Source: Rhodocyclaceae bacterium
Lineage (GTDB): Bacteria; Pseudomonadota; Gammaproteobacteria; Burkholderiales; Rhodocyclaceae
Length of the DNA: 64,000 nt
Reading direction: 5' to 3'
Assembly (NCBI GenBank): GCA_016704145.1
Contig: JADJAS010000007.1
Coordinates: forward strand, 1,550,001-1,614,000
Shown: positions 1-18,874 of the stretch, piece by piece
Position numbering within the stretch: position 1 is the stretch's first letter
Layout of the letters: every line of letters begins with the position of its first letter
Translations under genes and position numbers: made by a program
Notes under the pieces: model-generated
What the model saw: the letters and a program-made list of their open reading frames with translations, nothing else
Databases searched by the model: none
Told to the model about the DNA's origin: nothing

Positions 1-344
1 AGGTGGTCGGTCAGTTGGGCCAGATACTCGGCCCGCGCGGCCTGATGCCGAACCCGAAGGTCGGCACGGTGACCATGGATGTCACCACGGCGGTGAAGAA
101 CGCCAAGGCCGGCCAGGTTCAGTATCGCACCGACAAGGCCGGCATCGTCAGCTGCACCATCGGCCGTGCTTCGTTCTCGGTCGATCAGTTGCAGCAGAAC
201 ATGGCGGCGCTGGTCGAGGCGCTGAACAAGGCCAAGCCGGCCGCTGCCAAGGGCCAGTACCTGCGCAAGGTGTCCCTGTCGTCCACGATGGGCCCCGGCG
301 TGCGGGTCGATCAGGCGAGCCTGGTCGCGCAGCAGGCACAGTAA
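1..344 (+). CDS. rplA: 50S ribosomal protein L1 (uL1), 3' part
   Basis: C-terminal half of ribosomal protein L1, which builds the L1 stalk of the 50S subunit and moves deacylated tRNA out of the E site. The family signature [13 protein letters not shown] is near the left edge, and the C-terminal YRTDKAGIV and [13 protein letters not shown] segments are typical. The 5' part lies outside the window; the GTG at position 3 is an internal codon. In bacteria L1 usually also represses its own rplK-rplA mRNA, but that site is not in view. Followed by the rplJ leader. Confidence 0.97.
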   Translation, partial: VVGQLGQILGPRGLMPNPKVGTVTMDVTTAVKNAKAGQVQYRTDKAGIVSCTIGRASFSVDQLQQNMAALVEALNKAKPAAAKGQYLRKVSLSSTMGPGVRVDQASLVAQQAQ

Positions 345-354
345 AGACTTTGGG

Positions 355-384
355 CCGTCGCGCCGCCCGAATGGGGCGCGACGG
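355..384 (+). terminator. Hairpin after rplA (possible attenuator)
   Basis: Perfect 10-bp inverted repeat CCGTCGCGCC (355-364) / GGCGCGACGG (375-384) with a 10-nt loop, 11 bp after the rplA stop. There is no T-run after it, so it may be a partial terminator, an RNase-protecting structure or the 5' stem of the rplJ leader. Confidence 0.5.
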
Positions 385-566
385 GTTGTCAAAGACCGTA
401 GGCATTCCGCGAGGAATTTAATCGCCGGTTGTTCAGGTGGCCAACGCAGATGGCGTTACCCGAAGACGGGATTTGTAGTTCGATTCCTGAATGAAGGTCG
501 CCGTGTCGCCATGACTGACTTTGGTCGCAAGACGATGGTCACGATGGCATTTGAAAGGAGATGACC
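385..566 (+). promoter_or_regulatory. Untranslated leader of rplJ-rplL (probable L10 leader)
   Basis: About 180 nt without a gene between rplA and rplJ. In proteobacteria this stretch of the mRNA binds the L10-(L12)4 complex and represses rplJL translation. A CCAACGCAGATGGCGTTACC segment near 440-459 can form a short imperfect stem and resembles the conserved part of betaproteobacterial L10 leaders as I remember them. Assignment rests on position and this resemblance. No convincing promoter was seen in it. Confidence 0.6.
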
Positions 567-1091
567 TTGGGTCTCAATCTCGAAGAGAAGAAGGCGGTAG
601 TTGCCGAAGTGTCCGCGCAGGTGGCGGATGCCCAGGCGATTGTCGTCGCTGAGTACCGTGGTCTCGAAGTGGGGCAGATCACCACCCTGCGCGCCAATGC
701 GCGCAAGTCGGGGGTGTATCTGCGGGTGCTGAAGAACACCTTGGTGCGTCGTGCCGTCGCCGGCACGCCGTTCGAGGGACTCCAGGGGGCGATGGTCGGC
801 CCGCTGATCTACGGGATCTCCAGGGATCCGGTGGCAGCGGCCAAGACCCTCCACGAGTTCGCCAAGGGCAACGACAAGCTCGTCATCAAGGCGGGTGCGA
901 TGGCCAACTACGTCATGGACGCCAACGGCGTCAAGGCGCTGGCCACCATGCCCAGTCGCGAGGAACTGCTGTCCAAGCTGCTCGGCACCATGCAGGCACC
1001 GATCGCCCAGTTCGTCCGCACGCTCAACGAAGTCCCGACCAAGTTCGTCCGGGGCCTCGCCGCCGTGCGCGACGCCAAAGAGGCTGCGTAA
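567..1091 (+). CDS. rplJ: 50S ribosomal protein L10 (uL10)
   Basis: L10 forms the base of the L12 stalk that recruits translational GTPases. The protein begins with the usual [14 protein letters not shown] and has the VAEYRGL and LKNTL(V)RRA segments of the rRNA-binding domain; the C-terminal helix (about residues 135-170) binds L12 dimers. I start it at TTG 567 because GGAG (557-560) lies directly against the in-frame ATG at 561, leaving no spacing for that ATG but 6 bp for the TTG, and because family members begin at this residue. That gives 174 aa, a usual length. Translation is probably autoregulated through the leader. Confidence 0.95.
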   Translation: MGLNLEEKKAVVAEVSAQVADAQAIVVAEYRGLEVGQITTLRANARKSGVYLRVLKNTLVRRAVAGTPFEGLQGAMVGPLIYGISRDPVAAAKTLHEFAKGNDKLVIKAGAMANYVMDANGVKALATMPSREELLSKLLGTMQAPIAQFVRTLNEVPTKFVRGLAAVRDAKEAA

Positions 1092-1148
1092 TCGCAACGA
1101 CATTCCGTCAATTCACGAACCATCAATTCATTCAGGAGCAATCTCATC

Positions 1149-1526
1149 ATGGCTACCAAAGCTGAAATCCTCGATGCCATCGCTGGCATGACCGTTCTCG
1201 AGCTGTCCGAACTGATCAAGGAAATGGAAGAGAAGTTCGGCGTCTCCGCCGCCGCTGCCGCTGTTGCCGTGGCCGCCCCGGCTGCTGGCGCTGCCGCCGC
1301 CGCTGTCGAAGAGCAGACCGAGTTCACCGTCATGCTGCTCGCCGCCGGTGAGAAGAAGGTCGAAGTCATCAAGGTGGTGCGCGCTGCCACCGGCCTGGGT
1401 CTGAAGGAAGCCAAGGACCTGGTGGACGGTGCGCCCAAGCCCGTCAAGGAAGCAATCCCGAAGGCGGATGCCGATGCCATCAAGAAGCAGCTCGAGGACG
1501 CCGGCGCGAAGGTCGAGGTCAAGTAA
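1149..1526 (+). CDS. rplL: 50S ribosomal protein L7/L12 (bL12)
   Basis: Multicopy stalk protein that contacts EF-Tu, EF-G and IF2. Residues 1-33 form the dimerisation domain ([22 protein letters not shown]), 34-55 an Ala-rich flexible hinge, and 56-125 the factor-binding domain with [21 protein letters not shown]. 125 aa is normal. An AGGAG at 1134-1138 precedes the ATG. Cotranscribed with rplJ. Confidence 0.98.
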   Translation: MATKAEILDAIAGMTVLELSELIKEMEEKFGVSAAAAAVAVAAPAAGAAAAAVEEQTEFTVMLLAAGEKKVEVIKVVRAATGLGLKEAKDLVDGAPKPVKEAIPKADADAIKKQLEDAGAKVEVK

Positions 1527-1543
1527 CTCCTCGATCGGCTCGC

Positions 1544-1570
1544 GGGCTGGTGGCCGGGCGCCACCAGCCC
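1544..1570 (+). terminator. Attenuator-like hairpin between rplL and rpoB
   Basis: Perfect 11-bp stem GGGCTGGTGGC (1544-1554) / GCCACCAGCCC (1560-1570) with loop CGGGC, 17 bp after the rplL stop. Only a loose CGTCGTCGTTTG follows, so it would be a leaky terminator. An attenuator at this point is known in E. coli and sets the ratio of ribosomal protein to RNA polymerase transcripts. Confidence 0.65.
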
Positions 1571-1620
1571 CGTCGTCGTTTGTACTTGAAGTTGTTGTTT
1601 CATCGTTGTTGAAATGTGGC

Positions 1621-1662
1621 GGTCAGCAGAGAGGGTTGAGCGTTCAGCCCTGCCTTCTGACC
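1621..1662 (+). promoter_or_regulatory. Long imperfect hairpin upstream of rpoB
   Basis: Outer stem GGTCAG (1621-1626) / CTGACC (1657-1662) encloses an inner stem AGGGTTGA (1632-1639) / TCAGCCCT (1644-1651) with one G-T pair. Its location matches the RNase III processing hairpin known between rplL and rpoB in enterobacteria; that role here is inferred. Confidence 0.5.
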
Positions 1663-1691
1663 TTCGACGCTGACGAGAAAACGGAGCGACC

Positions 1692-5795
<4,104 letters not shown>

Positions 5796-5819
5796 GAAAT
5801 CCTCAAGGAGTAAGCGACG

Positions 5820-10012
<4,193 letters not shown>

Positions 10013-10016
<4 letters not shown>

Positions 10017-10041
10017 CGGTAGGCTGTGACGATAATACAAT
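10013..10041 (+). promoter_or_regulatory. Promoter of the str operon (rpsL-rpsG-fusA-tuf)
   Basis: TTGACG (10013-10018), 17-bp spacer, TACAAT (10036-10041): 5/6 matches in each sigma70 box. The -35 overlaps the rpoC stop codon. Transcription would start near 10048, about 80 nt before rpsL. Confidence 0.8.
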
Positions 10042-10050
10042 CGCGCTCTT

Positions 10051-10096
10051 TTGCCCTTGGCCAAAGGACTAGTTGCGATTACCAAGCAAGGGGCAA
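10051..10096 (+). promoter_or_regulatory. 5'-leader stem ahead of rpsL
   Basis: TTGCCCTTG (10051-10059) pairs with CAAGGGGCAA (10087-10096) with one bulged G, enclosing about 27 nt. It lies in the short 5' UTR made by the str promoter. It could be a folding or regulatory element; no matching known leader was recognised. Confidence 0.4.
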
Positions 10097-10128
10097 CAGT
10101 AACAGTATGCGTATCTCGGAAATGTGAC

Positions 10129-10506
10129 ATGCCAACTATCAATCAATTAGTACGCAAGGGCCGCCAGGCCCCCGTAAGCAAGAGCAAAGTTCCTGCCCTC
10201 GCAGGGAGTCCGGCGAAGCGGGGCGTGTGTACGCGGGTGTACACCACAACCCCAAAAAAGCCAAACTCTGCCTTGCGAAAAGTTGCCAAGGTCCGGCTGA
10301 CAAACGGTTTCGAAGTCATTTCGTACATCGGTGGTGAAGGGCATAACCTGCAGGAGCACTCTGTGGTGCTGATTCGTGGCGGCCGGGTCAAGGATCTGCC
10401 GGGTGTTCGGTACCATATCGTCCGCGGTAGTCTTGATACGCAAGGCGTAAAGGACCGTAAACAAGCTCGTTCCAAGTATGGCTCCAAACGGCCAAAGCAG
10501 GCTTAA
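10129..10506 (+). CDS. rpsL: 30S ribosomal protein S12 (uS12)
   Basis: S12 sits at the decoding centre of the 30S subunit and influences fidelity. Starts [12 protein letters not shown] at ATG 10129, the family start; a frame open to 10051 would add 26 non-conserved residues. 125 aa. The loops set in [19 protein letters not shown] and [12 protein letters not shown] carry the two lysines (in PKKPNS and in VKDLPG) that correspond to streptomycin-resistance positions 42 and 87 of E. coli; both are wild-type lysine. The Shine-Dalgarno is weak (CGGAAA). Confidence 0.98.
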   Translation: MPTINQLVRKGRQAPVSKSKVPALAGSPAKRGVCTRVYTTTPKKPNSALRKVAKVRLTNGFEVISYIGGEGHNLQEHSVVLIRGGRVKDLPGVRYHIVRGSLDTQGVKDRKQARSKYGSKRPKQA

Positions 10507-10535
10507 CATCGTTCAAGAGACTGGAAGGTCTATCC

Positions 10536-11006
10536 ATGCCCCGTCGTCGTGAAGTCCCTAAGCGCGATATTCTGCCGGACCCGAAGTTCGGCAGCGTTGA
10601 TGTTTCCAAGTTTGTAAATGTTTTGATGACCTGCGGCAAGAAGTCGGTTGCCGAACGCATCATCTATGGCGCCTTCGATCAGATCAAGGCCAAGAGCGGA
10701 AAAGATCCTCTTGAGGTGTTTGTCTCGGCGGTGAACAATGTTAAGCCGGTCGTCGAAGTCAAGAGTCGGCGGGTTGGCGGTGCAAACTACCAAGTTCCCG
10801 TCGAGGTGCGTCCGTCGCGTCGAATGGCACTGTCGATGCGCTGGTTGCGTGAGGCAGCTCGCAAGCGAGGTGAGAAGTCAATGGGGCAGCGACTTGCCGC
10901 GGAGTTGCTTGAGGCATCCGAGGGGCGCGGTGCAGCCATGAAGCGGCGTGACGAGGTTCATCGAATGGCAGAGGCTAACAAGGCATTCTCGCATTTCCGG
11001 TTCTGA
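10536..11006 (+). CDS. rpsG: 30S ribosomal protein S7 (uS7)
   Basis: Primary 16S rRNA-binding protein that nucleates the head of the 30S subunit. 156 aa, starting [20 protein letters not shown], with the conserved [11 protein letters not shown] and the [20 protein letters not shown] tail. 29 bp after rpsL. S7 is the translational repressor of the str operon in E. coli; no equivalent structure was resolved here. Confidence 0.98.
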   Translation: MPRRREVPKRDILPDPKFGSVDVSKFVNVLMTCGKKSVAERIIYGAFDQIKAKSGKDPLEVFVSAVNNVKPVVEVKSRRVGGANYQVPVEVRPSRRMALSMRWLREAARKRGEKSMGQRLAAELLEASEGRGAAMKRRDEVHRMAEANKAFSHFRF

Positions 11007-11013
11007 TAGCTGT

Positions 11014-11044
11014 CGCGCGATACAGTTCAGTTCGCGCGGTTTTT
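11014..11044 (+). terminator. Terminator-like hairpin between rpsG and fusA
   Basis: Stem CGCGCGA (11014-11020) / TCGCGCG (11032-11038), 11-nt loop, then G and TTTTT (11040-11044). Looks like an intrinsic, probably partial, terminator inside the operon. Confidence 0.55.
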
Positions 11045-11049
11045 CCGTT

Positions 11050-11091
11050 ACCGCTTTGGCGGCTTCCCAAAAGGGCGAGCTCCAAGGCGGT
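11050..11091 (+). promoter_or_regulatory. Second stem in the fusA leader
   Basis: ACCGCTTTGG (11050-11059) pairs with CCAAGGCGGT (11082-11091), 10 bp with one G-T pair, enclosing 22 nt. It follows the T-run of the preceding hairpin and ends 27 bp before the fusA start, so it could modulate readthrough or translation of fusA. Confidence 0.4.
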
Positions 11092-11118
11092 TTGGCTTAG
11101 ATAAGGCAGGTAATCAAA

Positions 11119-13212
11119 GTGGCCCGCAAGACTCCCATCGAGCGTTATCGCAACATCGGTATTTCGGCTCATATCGACGCCGGCAAGACGACGACGACCG
11201 AGCGCATATTGTTCTATACCGGCGTCAACCACAAGATTGGCGAAGTCCATGATGGCGCGGCTACCATGGACTGGATGGACCAGGAGCAGGAGCGTGGCAT
11301 CACGATTACCTCGGCGGCAACCACCTGCTTTTGGAAAGGCATGGAGATGCAGTTCCCGGAGCATCGCTTCAACATTATCGATACTCCGGGTCACGTTGAT
11401 TTCACCATCGAGGTTGAGCGTTCGATGCGCGTCCTCGATGGTGCCTGTATGGTGTATTGCGCAGTCGGAGGTGTTCAGCCGCAGTCGGAAACGGTCTGGC
11501 GTCAGGCCAACAAGTACAAGGTGCCGCGCCTCGCCTTCGTGAACAAGATGGACCGTACCGGCGCCAATTTCTTCAAGGTCGTCGACCAGATGAAGACGCG
11601 CCTGAGCGCGAACCCGGTGCCCATCGTCATCCCAATCGGCGCTGAGGAGAACTTCAAGGGCGTCGTCGATTTAATCAGGATGAAGGCCATCATCTGGGAC
11701 GAGGCATCCCAGGGCATGAAGTTCGAATACCGGGACATCCCGACCGAACTGCTCGATTCCGCCGAGAACTGGCGCGAACAGATGGTCGAAGCTGCTGCCG
11801 AGGCCTCCGAAGAGTTGATGGATGAGTATCTCGACGCGGGGGAGCTTTCCGAAGACAAGATCAAACTGGGGCTGCGCCTGCGTACGATTGGCTGCGAAAT
11901 ACAGCCCATGCTTTGTGGTACCGCCTTCAAGAACAAGGGTGTGCAGCGCATGCTTGATGCCGTGGTGGACTTTCTACCGTCGCCTGTGGACATTCCGCCG
12001 GTCCAGGGCCTTGATGAAAGAGAAAAGGAAGCGTCGCGTCGTGCCGAGGATGGCGAGAAGTTCTCGGCACTGGCATTCAAACTGATGACGGATCCCTACG
12101 TCGGTCAGTTAACGTTCATTCGTGTCTATTCGGGTATTCTCAATGCGGGTGCCACCGTCTACAACGCGGTTAAGGGCAAGAAAGAGCGTATTGGCCGCAT
12201 TCTGCAGATGCATGCCAACAATCGCGAGGAAATTAAGGAAATATTGGCCGGCGACATCGCGGCATGCGTCGGCCTCAAGGAGGTGACGACCGGGGAGACC
12301 CTGAGTGACCCGGATGCTCCGATTATTCTGGAACGTATGGTATTCCCCGATCCGGTGATTCACGTTGCCGTGGAGCCGAAAACCAAGGGCGATCAGGAAA
12401 AGATGGGTATCGCCCTCGGCCGCTTGGCCCAGGAGGATCCGTCGTTCCGCGTGCGCACCGACGAGGAGTCCGGTCAGACCATTATCTCGGGTATGGGCGA
12501 GCTGCATCTCGAGATCATCGTTGATCGGATGAAGCGCGAGTTCGGCGTCGAGGCCAACGTCGGCGCGCCGCAGGTGGCTTACCGCGAGACCATTCGCAAG
12601 TCAGCCGAACAGGAGGGCAAGTTCGTCAAGCAATCGGGCGGCCGTGGTCAATACGGTCACGTTTGGATCAAGCTGGAACCAAATGAAACCGGCAAGGGCT
12701 ACGAATTCGTCGACGCCATCAAGGGCGGCACCGTGCCGCGCGAATACATTCCGGCGGTAAATAAAGGTATCGAAGACACCTTGCCCAACGGTGTGCTGGC
12801 GGGTTTTCCGGTCGTCGATGTCAAGGTCACGCTGTTCGACGGTTCGTACCACGACGTCGACTCGGACGAAAATGCATTCAAGATGGCCGGCTCCATGGCC
12901 TTCAAGGACGCTATGCGCAAGTCCAGCCCGGTACTGCTCGAACCGATGATGGCTGTGGAAGTTGAAACGCCCGAGGATTTCATGGGCAATGTCATGGGTG
13001 ACCTGTCAGGGCGTCGCGGCATGGTGCAGGGTATGGAAGATCTTCCTGGGGGCATCAAGGCAATAAAGGCAGAGGTGCCGTTGGCCGAGATGTTTGGCTA
13101 CGCGACCCAGTTGCGCTCCTTGTCGCAAGGGCGGGCAACCTACTCCATGGAATTCAAGCATTACAGCGAGGCGCCGAAAAATGTTGCCGAGGCTGTCATT
13201 AACAAGAAATAA
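11119..13212 (+). CDS. fusA: Elongation factor G
   Basis: GTPase that drives translocation of the ribosome. 697 aa. G1 [16 protein letters not shown]3 [15 protein letters not shown] and G4 NKMDRTGA lie in the N-terminal 145 residues; domain IV has [11 protein letters not shown] and [19 protein letters not shown]. Starts at GTG 11119. There is 112 bp of leader with two stems after rpsG. Confidence 0.98.
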   Translation: MARKTPIERYRNIGISAHIDAGKTTTTERILFYTGVNHKIGEVHDGAATMDWMDQEQERGITITSAATTCFWKGMEMQFPEHRFNIIDTPGHVDFTIEVERSMRVLDGACMVYCAVGGVQPQSETVWRQANKYKVPRLAFVNKMDRTGANFFKVVDQMKTRLSANPVPIVIPIGAEENFKGVVDLIRMKAIIWDEASQGMKFEYRDIPTELLDSAENWREQMVEAAAEASEELMDEYLDAGELSEDKIKLGLRLRTIGCEIQPMLCGTAFKNKGVQRMLDAVVDFLPSPVDIPPVQGLDEREKEASRRAEDGEKFSALAFKLMTDPYVGQLTFIRVYSGILNAGATVYNAVKGKKERIGRILQMHANNREEIKEILAGDIAACVGLKEVTTGETLSDPDAPIILERMVFPDPVIHVAVEPKTKGDQEKMGIALGRLAQEDPSFRVRTDEESGQTIISGMGELHLEIIVDRMKREFGVEANVGAPQVAYRETIRKSAEQEGKFVKQSGGRGQYGHVWIKLEPNETGKGYEFVDAIKGGTVPREYIPAVNKGIEDTLPNGVLAGFPVVDVKVTLFDGSYHDVDSDENAFKMAGSMAFKDAMRKSSPVLLEPMMAVEVETPEDFMGNVMGDLSGRRGMVQGMEDLPGGIKAIKAEVPLAEMFGYATQLRSLSQGRATYSMEFKHYSEAPKNVAEAVINKK

Positions 13213-13236
13213 CCTTGCTCTTTAAAGGAAGCGATC

Positions 13237-14427
<1,191 letters not shown>

Positions 14428-14430
14428 AGC

Positions 14431-14459
14431 TTGGATTGGAGGAGAAAGAGTAGTATAAT
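14431..14459 (+). promoter_or_regulatory. Promoter of the S10 operon
   Basis: TTGGAT (14431-14436), 17-bp spacer, TATAAT (14454-14459), a perfect -10. It lies directly after the tuf stop, with rpsJ starting about 60 nt past the expected transcription start. Confidence 0.8.
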
Positions 14460-14525
14460 TATCAATTTTTCTGGCGCCATCATTCATTGTTGGGTTGGCG
14501 CGCCGCTCTTTGAGGAATATTTCAA

Positions 14526-14837
14526 ATGCAGAACCAAAAAATTCGGATTCGTCTCAAGGCCTTCGACTACAGGTTGATCGATCAGTCGGCCCTTGAGATC
14601 GTCGATACTGCCAAGCGTACCGGTGCCGTTGTGCGTGGTCCAGTACCGTTGCCGACACGCATAGAACGCTTTGATGTCTTGCGTTCACCGCATGTAAATA
14701 AGACATCTCGTGACCAGTTCGAAATCCGCACGCATTTGCGTCTGATGGACATCATCGATCCCACTGACAAAACGGTGGATGCTCTGATGAAGTTGGATCT
14801 GCCGGCTGGCGTGGATGTTGAGATCAAGCTGCAATAA
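14526..14837 (+). CDS. rpsJ: 30S ribosomal protein S10 (uS10, NusE)
   Basis: S10 is a 30S head protein and, as NusE, a partner of NusB in antitermination. 103 aa with [18 protein letters not shown] and the [20 protein letters not shown] segment that fits into the 30S head. First gene of the S10 operon, with TTTGAGGAATATTTCAA ahead of the ATG. Confidence 0.98.
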   Translation: MQNQKIRIRLKAFDYRLIDQSALEIVDTAKRTGAVVRGPVPLPTRIERFDVLRSPHVNKTSRDQFEIRTHLRLMDIIDPTDKTVDALMKLDLPAGVDVEIKLQ

Positions 14838-14910
14838 TTAGTCCGAGTATTTGCCTGCAACAACTCACAATATTGGTCGCTGCATTGCTTCGTAGTATTG
14901 ATAAACGGCG

Positions 14911-14930
14911 CCCAGCCAATCGTAGCTGGG
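14911..14930 (+). promoter_or_regulatory. Hairpin before the rplC ribosome-binding site
   Basis: CCCAGC (14911-14916) / GCTGGG (14925-14930), 8-nt loop, 4 bp before the GGAGAAGAG ribosome-binding site of rplC, in an otherwise featureless 106-bp rpsJ-rplC gap. The gap is longer than usual for this operon. Confidence 0.4.
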
Positions 14931-14943
14931 GTTAGGAGAAGAG

Positions 14944-15585
14944 ATGAGTCTGGGCCTTGTAGGGCGCAAGGTTGGCATGACGCGCGTGTTCGCAGAGGAT
15001 GGGTCAACCGTTCCCGTGACGGTCCTTGATGTGTCGAACAACCGTATCACGCAGATTAAAACGCCTGAGAACGACGGGTATGCCGCGATTCAGGTGGCGT
15101 ATGGCAAACGTCATGCGAGTGGCGTCGGCAAACCTCTGGCAGGTCATCTTGCCAAAGCGGGCGTGGAAGCTGGCTACATCCTTAAAGAGTTCCAGGTTGA
15201 CCAGAGCGATGCGGTCAATTTCAAGTTGGGGGATGTGATTTCTGTCACCGTCTTCCAGCCTGGTCAGAAGGTGGACGTTTCTGGTACCTCGATTGGAAAA
15301 GGCTATGCCGGGTCGATTAGGCGCCACAACTTTTCTTCGAACCGTGCATCTCATGGTAACTCGGTCTCACACAATTCGCCGGGCTCGATTGGCATGGCGC
15401 AAGACCCGGGCCGCGTGTTTCCAGGCAAGCGCATGTCTGGGCACCTCGGTGATGCAGCCAGCACGGTGTTGAACCTCGAGGTGGTTCGCGTTGATGAACT
15501 CCGCCAGCTGCTGCTCGTCAGGGGTGCAGTGCCGGGGGCTCGCGGTGGCGACGTTGTTGTTCGTCCAGCGACTAGGGCGAAGTGA
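14944..15585 (+). CDS. rplC: 50S ribosomal protein L3 (uL3)
   Basis: Early-assembly 23S rRNA-binding protein near the peptidyl transferase centre. 213 aa, beginning [19 protein letters not shown] and carrying the extended loop [20 protein letters not shown], which includes the glutamine methylated by PrmB in enterobacteria, then [14 protein letters not shown]. Confidence 0.97.
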   Translation: MSLGLVGRKVGMTRVFAEDGSTVPVTVLDVSNNRITQIKTPENDGYAAIQVAYGKRHASGVGKPLAGHLAKAGVEAGYILKEFQVDQSDAVNFKLGDVISVTVFQPGQKVDVSGTSIGKGYAGSIRRHNFSSNRASHGNSVSHNSPGSIGMAQDPGRVFPGKRMSGHLGDAASTVLNLEVVRVDELRQLLLVRGAVPGARGGDVVVRPATRAK

Positions 15586-15594
15586 GGAGAGGCG

Positions 15595-16215
15595 ATGGAA
15601 TTGAAATTGATCAACGATCAGGGACAGCAGGCCGCTACGGTTTCTGCATCGGACACTCTGTTTGGTCGCGATTACAATGAGGCGCTGGTTCATCAGGTCG
15701 TGACTGCCTATCAGGCGAATGGTCGTTTCGGCAATCGCGCCCAGTTGACGCGCGCGGAGGTTCGGCACAGCACCAAAAAGCCGTTCCGTCAAAAGGGTAC
15801 CGGGCGCGCACGCGCCGGTATGACTTCGTCGCCGTTGTGGCGTGGTGGTGGCCGAATCTTTCCCAATTCGCCGGACGAGAATTATTCCCAGAAGGTGAAC
15901 CGCAAGATGTATCGAGCCGGCATCGCCTCAATTCTTTCTCAGCTTGCGCGCGAAAATCGTTTGGCTGTGATTGACAGCTTCTCGGTCGCGGCACCCAAGA
16001 CGAAATTAGTCGCGCATAAGCTAAAGGGCATGGGTCTTGAGTCGGTGCTCGTGATCACTGATAACCTTGATGACAATCTGCTGCTTGCTTCCCGCAATCT
16101 GCCGAACGTGCTGGTGATCGAGGTACAACAGACCGACCCAGTCTCGCTGGTGCGCTTTCCCCAAGTATTAGTTACAAAGGGTGCTGTTGCGAAGATGGAG
16201 GAGATGCTGGCATGA
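15595..16215 (+). CDS. rplD: 50S ribosomal protein L4 (uL4)
   Basis: L4 lines the constriction of the exit tunnel with its long loop ([20 protein letters not shown] at about residues 59-78). In E. coli free L4 represses the S10 operon. 206 aa, with AGGAGAGGCG before ATG 15595. Its stop overlaps the rplW start by 4 bp. Confidence 0.97.
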   Translation: MELKLINDQGQQAATVSASDTLFGRDYNEALVHQVVTAYQANGRFGNRAQLTRAEVRHSTKKPFRQKGTGRARAGMTSSPLWRGGGRIFPNSPDENYSQKVNRKMYRAGIASILSQLARENRLAVIDSFSVAAPKTKLVAHKLKGMGLESVLVITDNLDDNLLLASRNLPNVLVIEVQQTDPVSLVRFPQVLVTKGAVAKMEEMLA

Positions 16216-16529
16216 GCACGCCCAAGTTTAGCGAAGAGCGCCTGATGCAGATTCTGCTGGCACCGCAAGTCTCGGAGAAAGCCACCTACATCGCTGACAA
16301 GAATGAACAGGTGATTTTCATCGTCGTACCCGATGCGACGAAGCTCGAGATAAGGGCGGCCGTTGAACTGTTGTTTAGGGTGCAAGTGGATTCTGTTCAA
16401 GTTGCCAACGTCAAAGGTAAAGTCAAGCGTTTCGGTCGCGCCATGGGGCGTCGTTCCAGTGTGCGCAAGGCGTTCGTCTGCCTTAAACCCGGTCAGGAGA
16501 TTAGCTTCGCCGAGGGAGGATCCGCGTAA
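16212..16529 (+). CDS. rplW: 50S ribosomal protein L23 (uL23)
   Basis: Tunnel-exit protein that docks trigger factor and SRP. 105 aa with [20 protein letters not shown] and the [19 protein letters not shown] stretch. ATG overlaps the rplD stop, indicating translational coupling. rplB starts directly at the next base after its stop. Confidence 0.97.
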   Translation: MSTPKFSEERLMQILLAPQVSEKATYIADKNEQVIFIVVPDATKLEIRAAVELLFRVQVDSVQVANVKGKVKRFGRAMGRRSSVRKAFVCLKPGQEISFAEGGSA

Positions 16530-17357
16530 ATGGCGCTTATCAAAGTCAAGCCGACTTCCGCCGGTCGTCGTGCAGTCGTCAAGGTCGTCAACCCCAATTT
16601 GCACAAGGGGCAGCCCTTCGTGGCGCTGATCGAGAAGAAGAGCAGCAAAGCTGGCCGTAACAATCACGGTCACATCACCACGCGCCATCAAGGTGGCGGT
16701 CATAAGCAACACTACCGGATAATCGACTTCAAGCGTAACAAAGATGGGATTGCCGCCATAGTTGAACGGGTCGAGTACGATCCGAATCGGTCGGCCAATA
16801 TCGCTTTGCTGCTCTACGCTGATGGGGAGCGTCGCTATATTATCGCTACCAAAGGTATGTTTGTCGGCCAGGAGATATCGTCGGGCCCGGTAGCGCCGAT
16901 CAAGGCCGGGAATGCTCTTCCGATCCGGAACATTCCGGTCGGTACTACTATTCATTGCGTTGAATTGCAGCCTGGCAAAGGAGCGCAGATTGCCCGCTCA
17001 GCCGGTACGTCGGTGCAGTTGTTAGCACGTGAGGGCAGCTACGCTCAGATACGTCTGCGTTCCGGTGAGATTCGTCGCATCCACGTCGAATGTAGGGCTA
17101 CGGTCGGCGAGGTGGGAAATGAAGAGAACAATCTGCGCAAGATCGGCAAGGCAGGCGCCCAACGTTGGCGCGGTATTCGGCCGACTGTCCGCGGTGTTGC
17201 GATGAATCCGATTGACCACCCGCACGGCGGTGGGGAGGGTCGTACCGGAGAGGGGCGTGTTCCGGTTAGCCCGTGGGGTCAGCCAACCAAGGGCTATCGT
17301 ACCCGCACCAACAAACGCACCGACGGCATGATTGTCCAGCGTCGGCATAAGCGATAA
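16530..17357 (+). CDS. rplB: 50S ribosomal protein L2 (uL2)
   Basis: Highly conserved 23S-binding protein needed for subunit joining and peptidyl transferase function. 275 aa, with [20 protein letters not shown] (residues about 45-64) and the C-terminal signature [19 protein letters not shown] containing the conserved histidine. Confidence 0.98.
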   Translation: MALIKVKPTSAGRRAVVKVVNPNLHKGQPFVALIEKKSSKAGRNNHGHITTRHQGGGHKQHYRIIDFKRNKDGIAAIVERVEYDPNRSANIALLLYADGERRYIIATKGMFVGQEISSGPVAPIKAGNALPIRNIPVGTTIHCVELQPGKGAQIARSAGTSVQLLAREGSYAQIRLRSGEIRRIHVECRATVGEVGNEENNLRKIGKAGAQRWRGIRPTVRGVAMNPIDHPHGGGEGRTGEGRVPVSPWGQPTKGYRTRTNKRTDGMIVQRRHKR

Positions 17358-17366
17358 GAGGTCACC

Positions 17367-17648
17367 ATGGCGCGTTCAATAAAGAAAGGTCCATTCGTCG
17401 ACAATCATCTGATCAGGAAGGTCGACGCTGCTCAAGCATCCAATGACAAGCGCCCAATTAAGACTTGGTCGCGTCGCTCGACGATCCTGCCTGATTTTGT
17501 CGGTCTAACCATTGCGGTGCATAACGGCAAGCAGCATATACCCGTGTATGTATCGGAGAACATGGTGGGTCACAAGCTGGGGGAATTCGCACTCACTAGG
17601 ATATTCAAGGGACACACTGGCGGCAAGAAGGCCGCAGTGAAGAAGTAA
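17367..17648 (+). CDS. rpsS: 30S ribosomal protein S19 (uS19)
   Basis: 30S head protein that contacts S13 and bridge B1. 93 aa, starting [14 protein letters not shown], with [20 protein letters not shown] and [21 protein letters not shown] ribosome-binding site. Confidence 0.97.
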   Translation: MARSIKKGPFVDNHLIRKVDAAQASNDKRPIKTWSRRSTILPDFVGLTIAVHNGKQHIPVYVSENMVGHKLGEFALTRIFKGHTGGKKAAVKK

Positions 17649-17659
17649 GAGGATCGAGA

Positions 17660-17989
17660 ATGGAAACCAACGCAATTCTTCGTGGTGTGCGATTGTCAGC
17701 TCAGAAAGGTCGGCTAGTAGCCGATCTGGTGAGGGGGAAGCCTGTCGACCAAGCTCTCAATGTTCTTGCTTTTAGTCCAAAGAAGGGTGCCGGAATCATA
17801 AAGAAGGTACTGGAATCTGCGATAGCCAATGCTGAGCATAACGATGGCGCCGATATCGATACGCTGAAGATCAAGTTGATCCATGTAGAGAAGGGTGCCG
17901 TGCTTAAGAGGTTTACTGCTCGCGCCAAAGGTCGTGGCAATCGTATTGTTAAACCCACCTGCCACATCTATCTGACCGTCGGCGATTAA
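17660..17989 (+). CDS. rplV: 50S ribosomal protein L22 (uL22)
   Basis: Exit-tunnel protein whose beta-hairpin faces L4. 109 aa, with [20 protein letters not shown] and the tip segment [34 protein letters not shown] precedes the ATG. Confidence 0.97.
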   Translation: METNAILRGVRLSAQKGRLVADLVRGKPVDQALNVLAFSPKKGAGIIKKVLESAIANAEHNDGADIDTLKIKLIHVEKGAVLKRFTARAKGRGNRIVKPTCHIYLTVGD

Positions 17990-17998
17990 GAGGTATCT

Positions 17999-18871
17999 AT
18001 GGGACAGAAGATTCATCCAACCGGCTTTCGGCTTTCGGTTACTCGGGACTGGACGTCCCGCTGGTATGCTACATCCAAGGCATTCCCGCAGATGCTCAAG
18101 GAAGACATTGAGGTTCGAGACTATCTTCGCAAGAAGCTTGCCCATGCTTCCGTCGGTCGCGTCGTTATTGAGCGACCGGCAAGAAATGCACGCGTAACCG
18201 TCTTTAGTGCGCGCCCTGGTGTGGTTATTGGAAAGAAAGGCGAAGATATTGAGCACTTGAAGGCAGATCTGCAGCGTCGAATGGGTGTGCCCGTGCATGT
18301 CAATATTGAAGAAATCCGCAAACCAGAAACTGACGCTCAGCTAATTGCCGATTCGATTGCACAACAACTCGAAAAACGCATCATGTTTCGGCGTGCCATG
18401 AAGCGAGCGATGCAAAACGCCATGCGCCTCGGTGCGCAAGGAATCAAGATTATGAGTTCTGGTCGCCTTAACGGCGCCGAAATAGCGAGAACAGAATGGT
18501 ATCGTGAAGGGCGTGTTCCGCTTCATACGCTGCGTGCCGACATTGACTATGGGACATCTGAGGCAAAGACAACTTATGGTGTTATCGGTATCAAGGTTTG
18601 GGTGTTCAAGGGTGAGGTGATAACCAAGGCCGAGCCGGGATCCCTGCAGGAGCCATCGGTTGATGAACCAACACGTCGCTCTCGAAAACCTCAAGCGCAT
18701 CAGCGTGAAGACGTTTCCGGAAAGCCAACTACTCGCCGCGCTGTGGCTAGCACTCGTAGACCAGGGTCCGACGCCAAGCCCGAATCGCCCACAACTAATC
18801 CGGCACCAAAGGCGCCTATCAAGCGAGTACGTAAGACGGTTGCGAAGTCGCCGGAAGGCAAGGAGCAATAA
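17999..18871 (+). CDS. rpsC: 30S ribosomal protein S3 (uS3), long C-terminal tail
   Basis: 30S mRNA-entry protein with helicase activity. The N-terminal domain ([17 protein letters not shown]) is followed by a KH domain ([18 protein letters not shown]) and the S3-C domain with [20 protein letters not shown]. At 290 aa it is much longer than the E. coli protein (233). From about residue 212 on the tail is low-complexity and rich in Arg, Lys, Pro, Ser and Thr, with poor conservation expected. Codon use is less GC-rich than in rplB. Confidence 0.96.
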   Translation: MGQKIHPTGFRLSVTRDWTSRWYATSKAFPQMLKEDIEVRDYLRKKLAHASVGRVVIERPARNARVTVFSARPGVVIGKKGEDIEHLKADLQRRMGVPVHVNIEEIRKPETDAQLIADSIAQQLEKRIMFRRAMKRAMQNAMRLGAQGIKIMSSGRLNGAEIARTEWYREGRVPLHTLRADIDYGTSEAKTTYGVIGIKVWVFKGEVITKAEPGSLQEPSVDEPTRRSRKPQAHQREDVSGKPTTRRAVASTRRPGSDAKPESPTTNPAPKAPIKRVRKTVAKSPEGKEQ

Positions 18872-18874
18872 GCC

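Noticed and set aside
561..566. ATG 561 as start of rplJ
   Set aside because: It directly abuts GGAG with no spacing; TTG 567 has proper spacing and matches the family N-terminus.
14838..14943. Possible tRNA or small RNA in the unusually long rpsJ-rplC gap
   Set aside because: No cloverleaf or promoter-terminator pair could be drawn; only a 6-bp hairpin is present.
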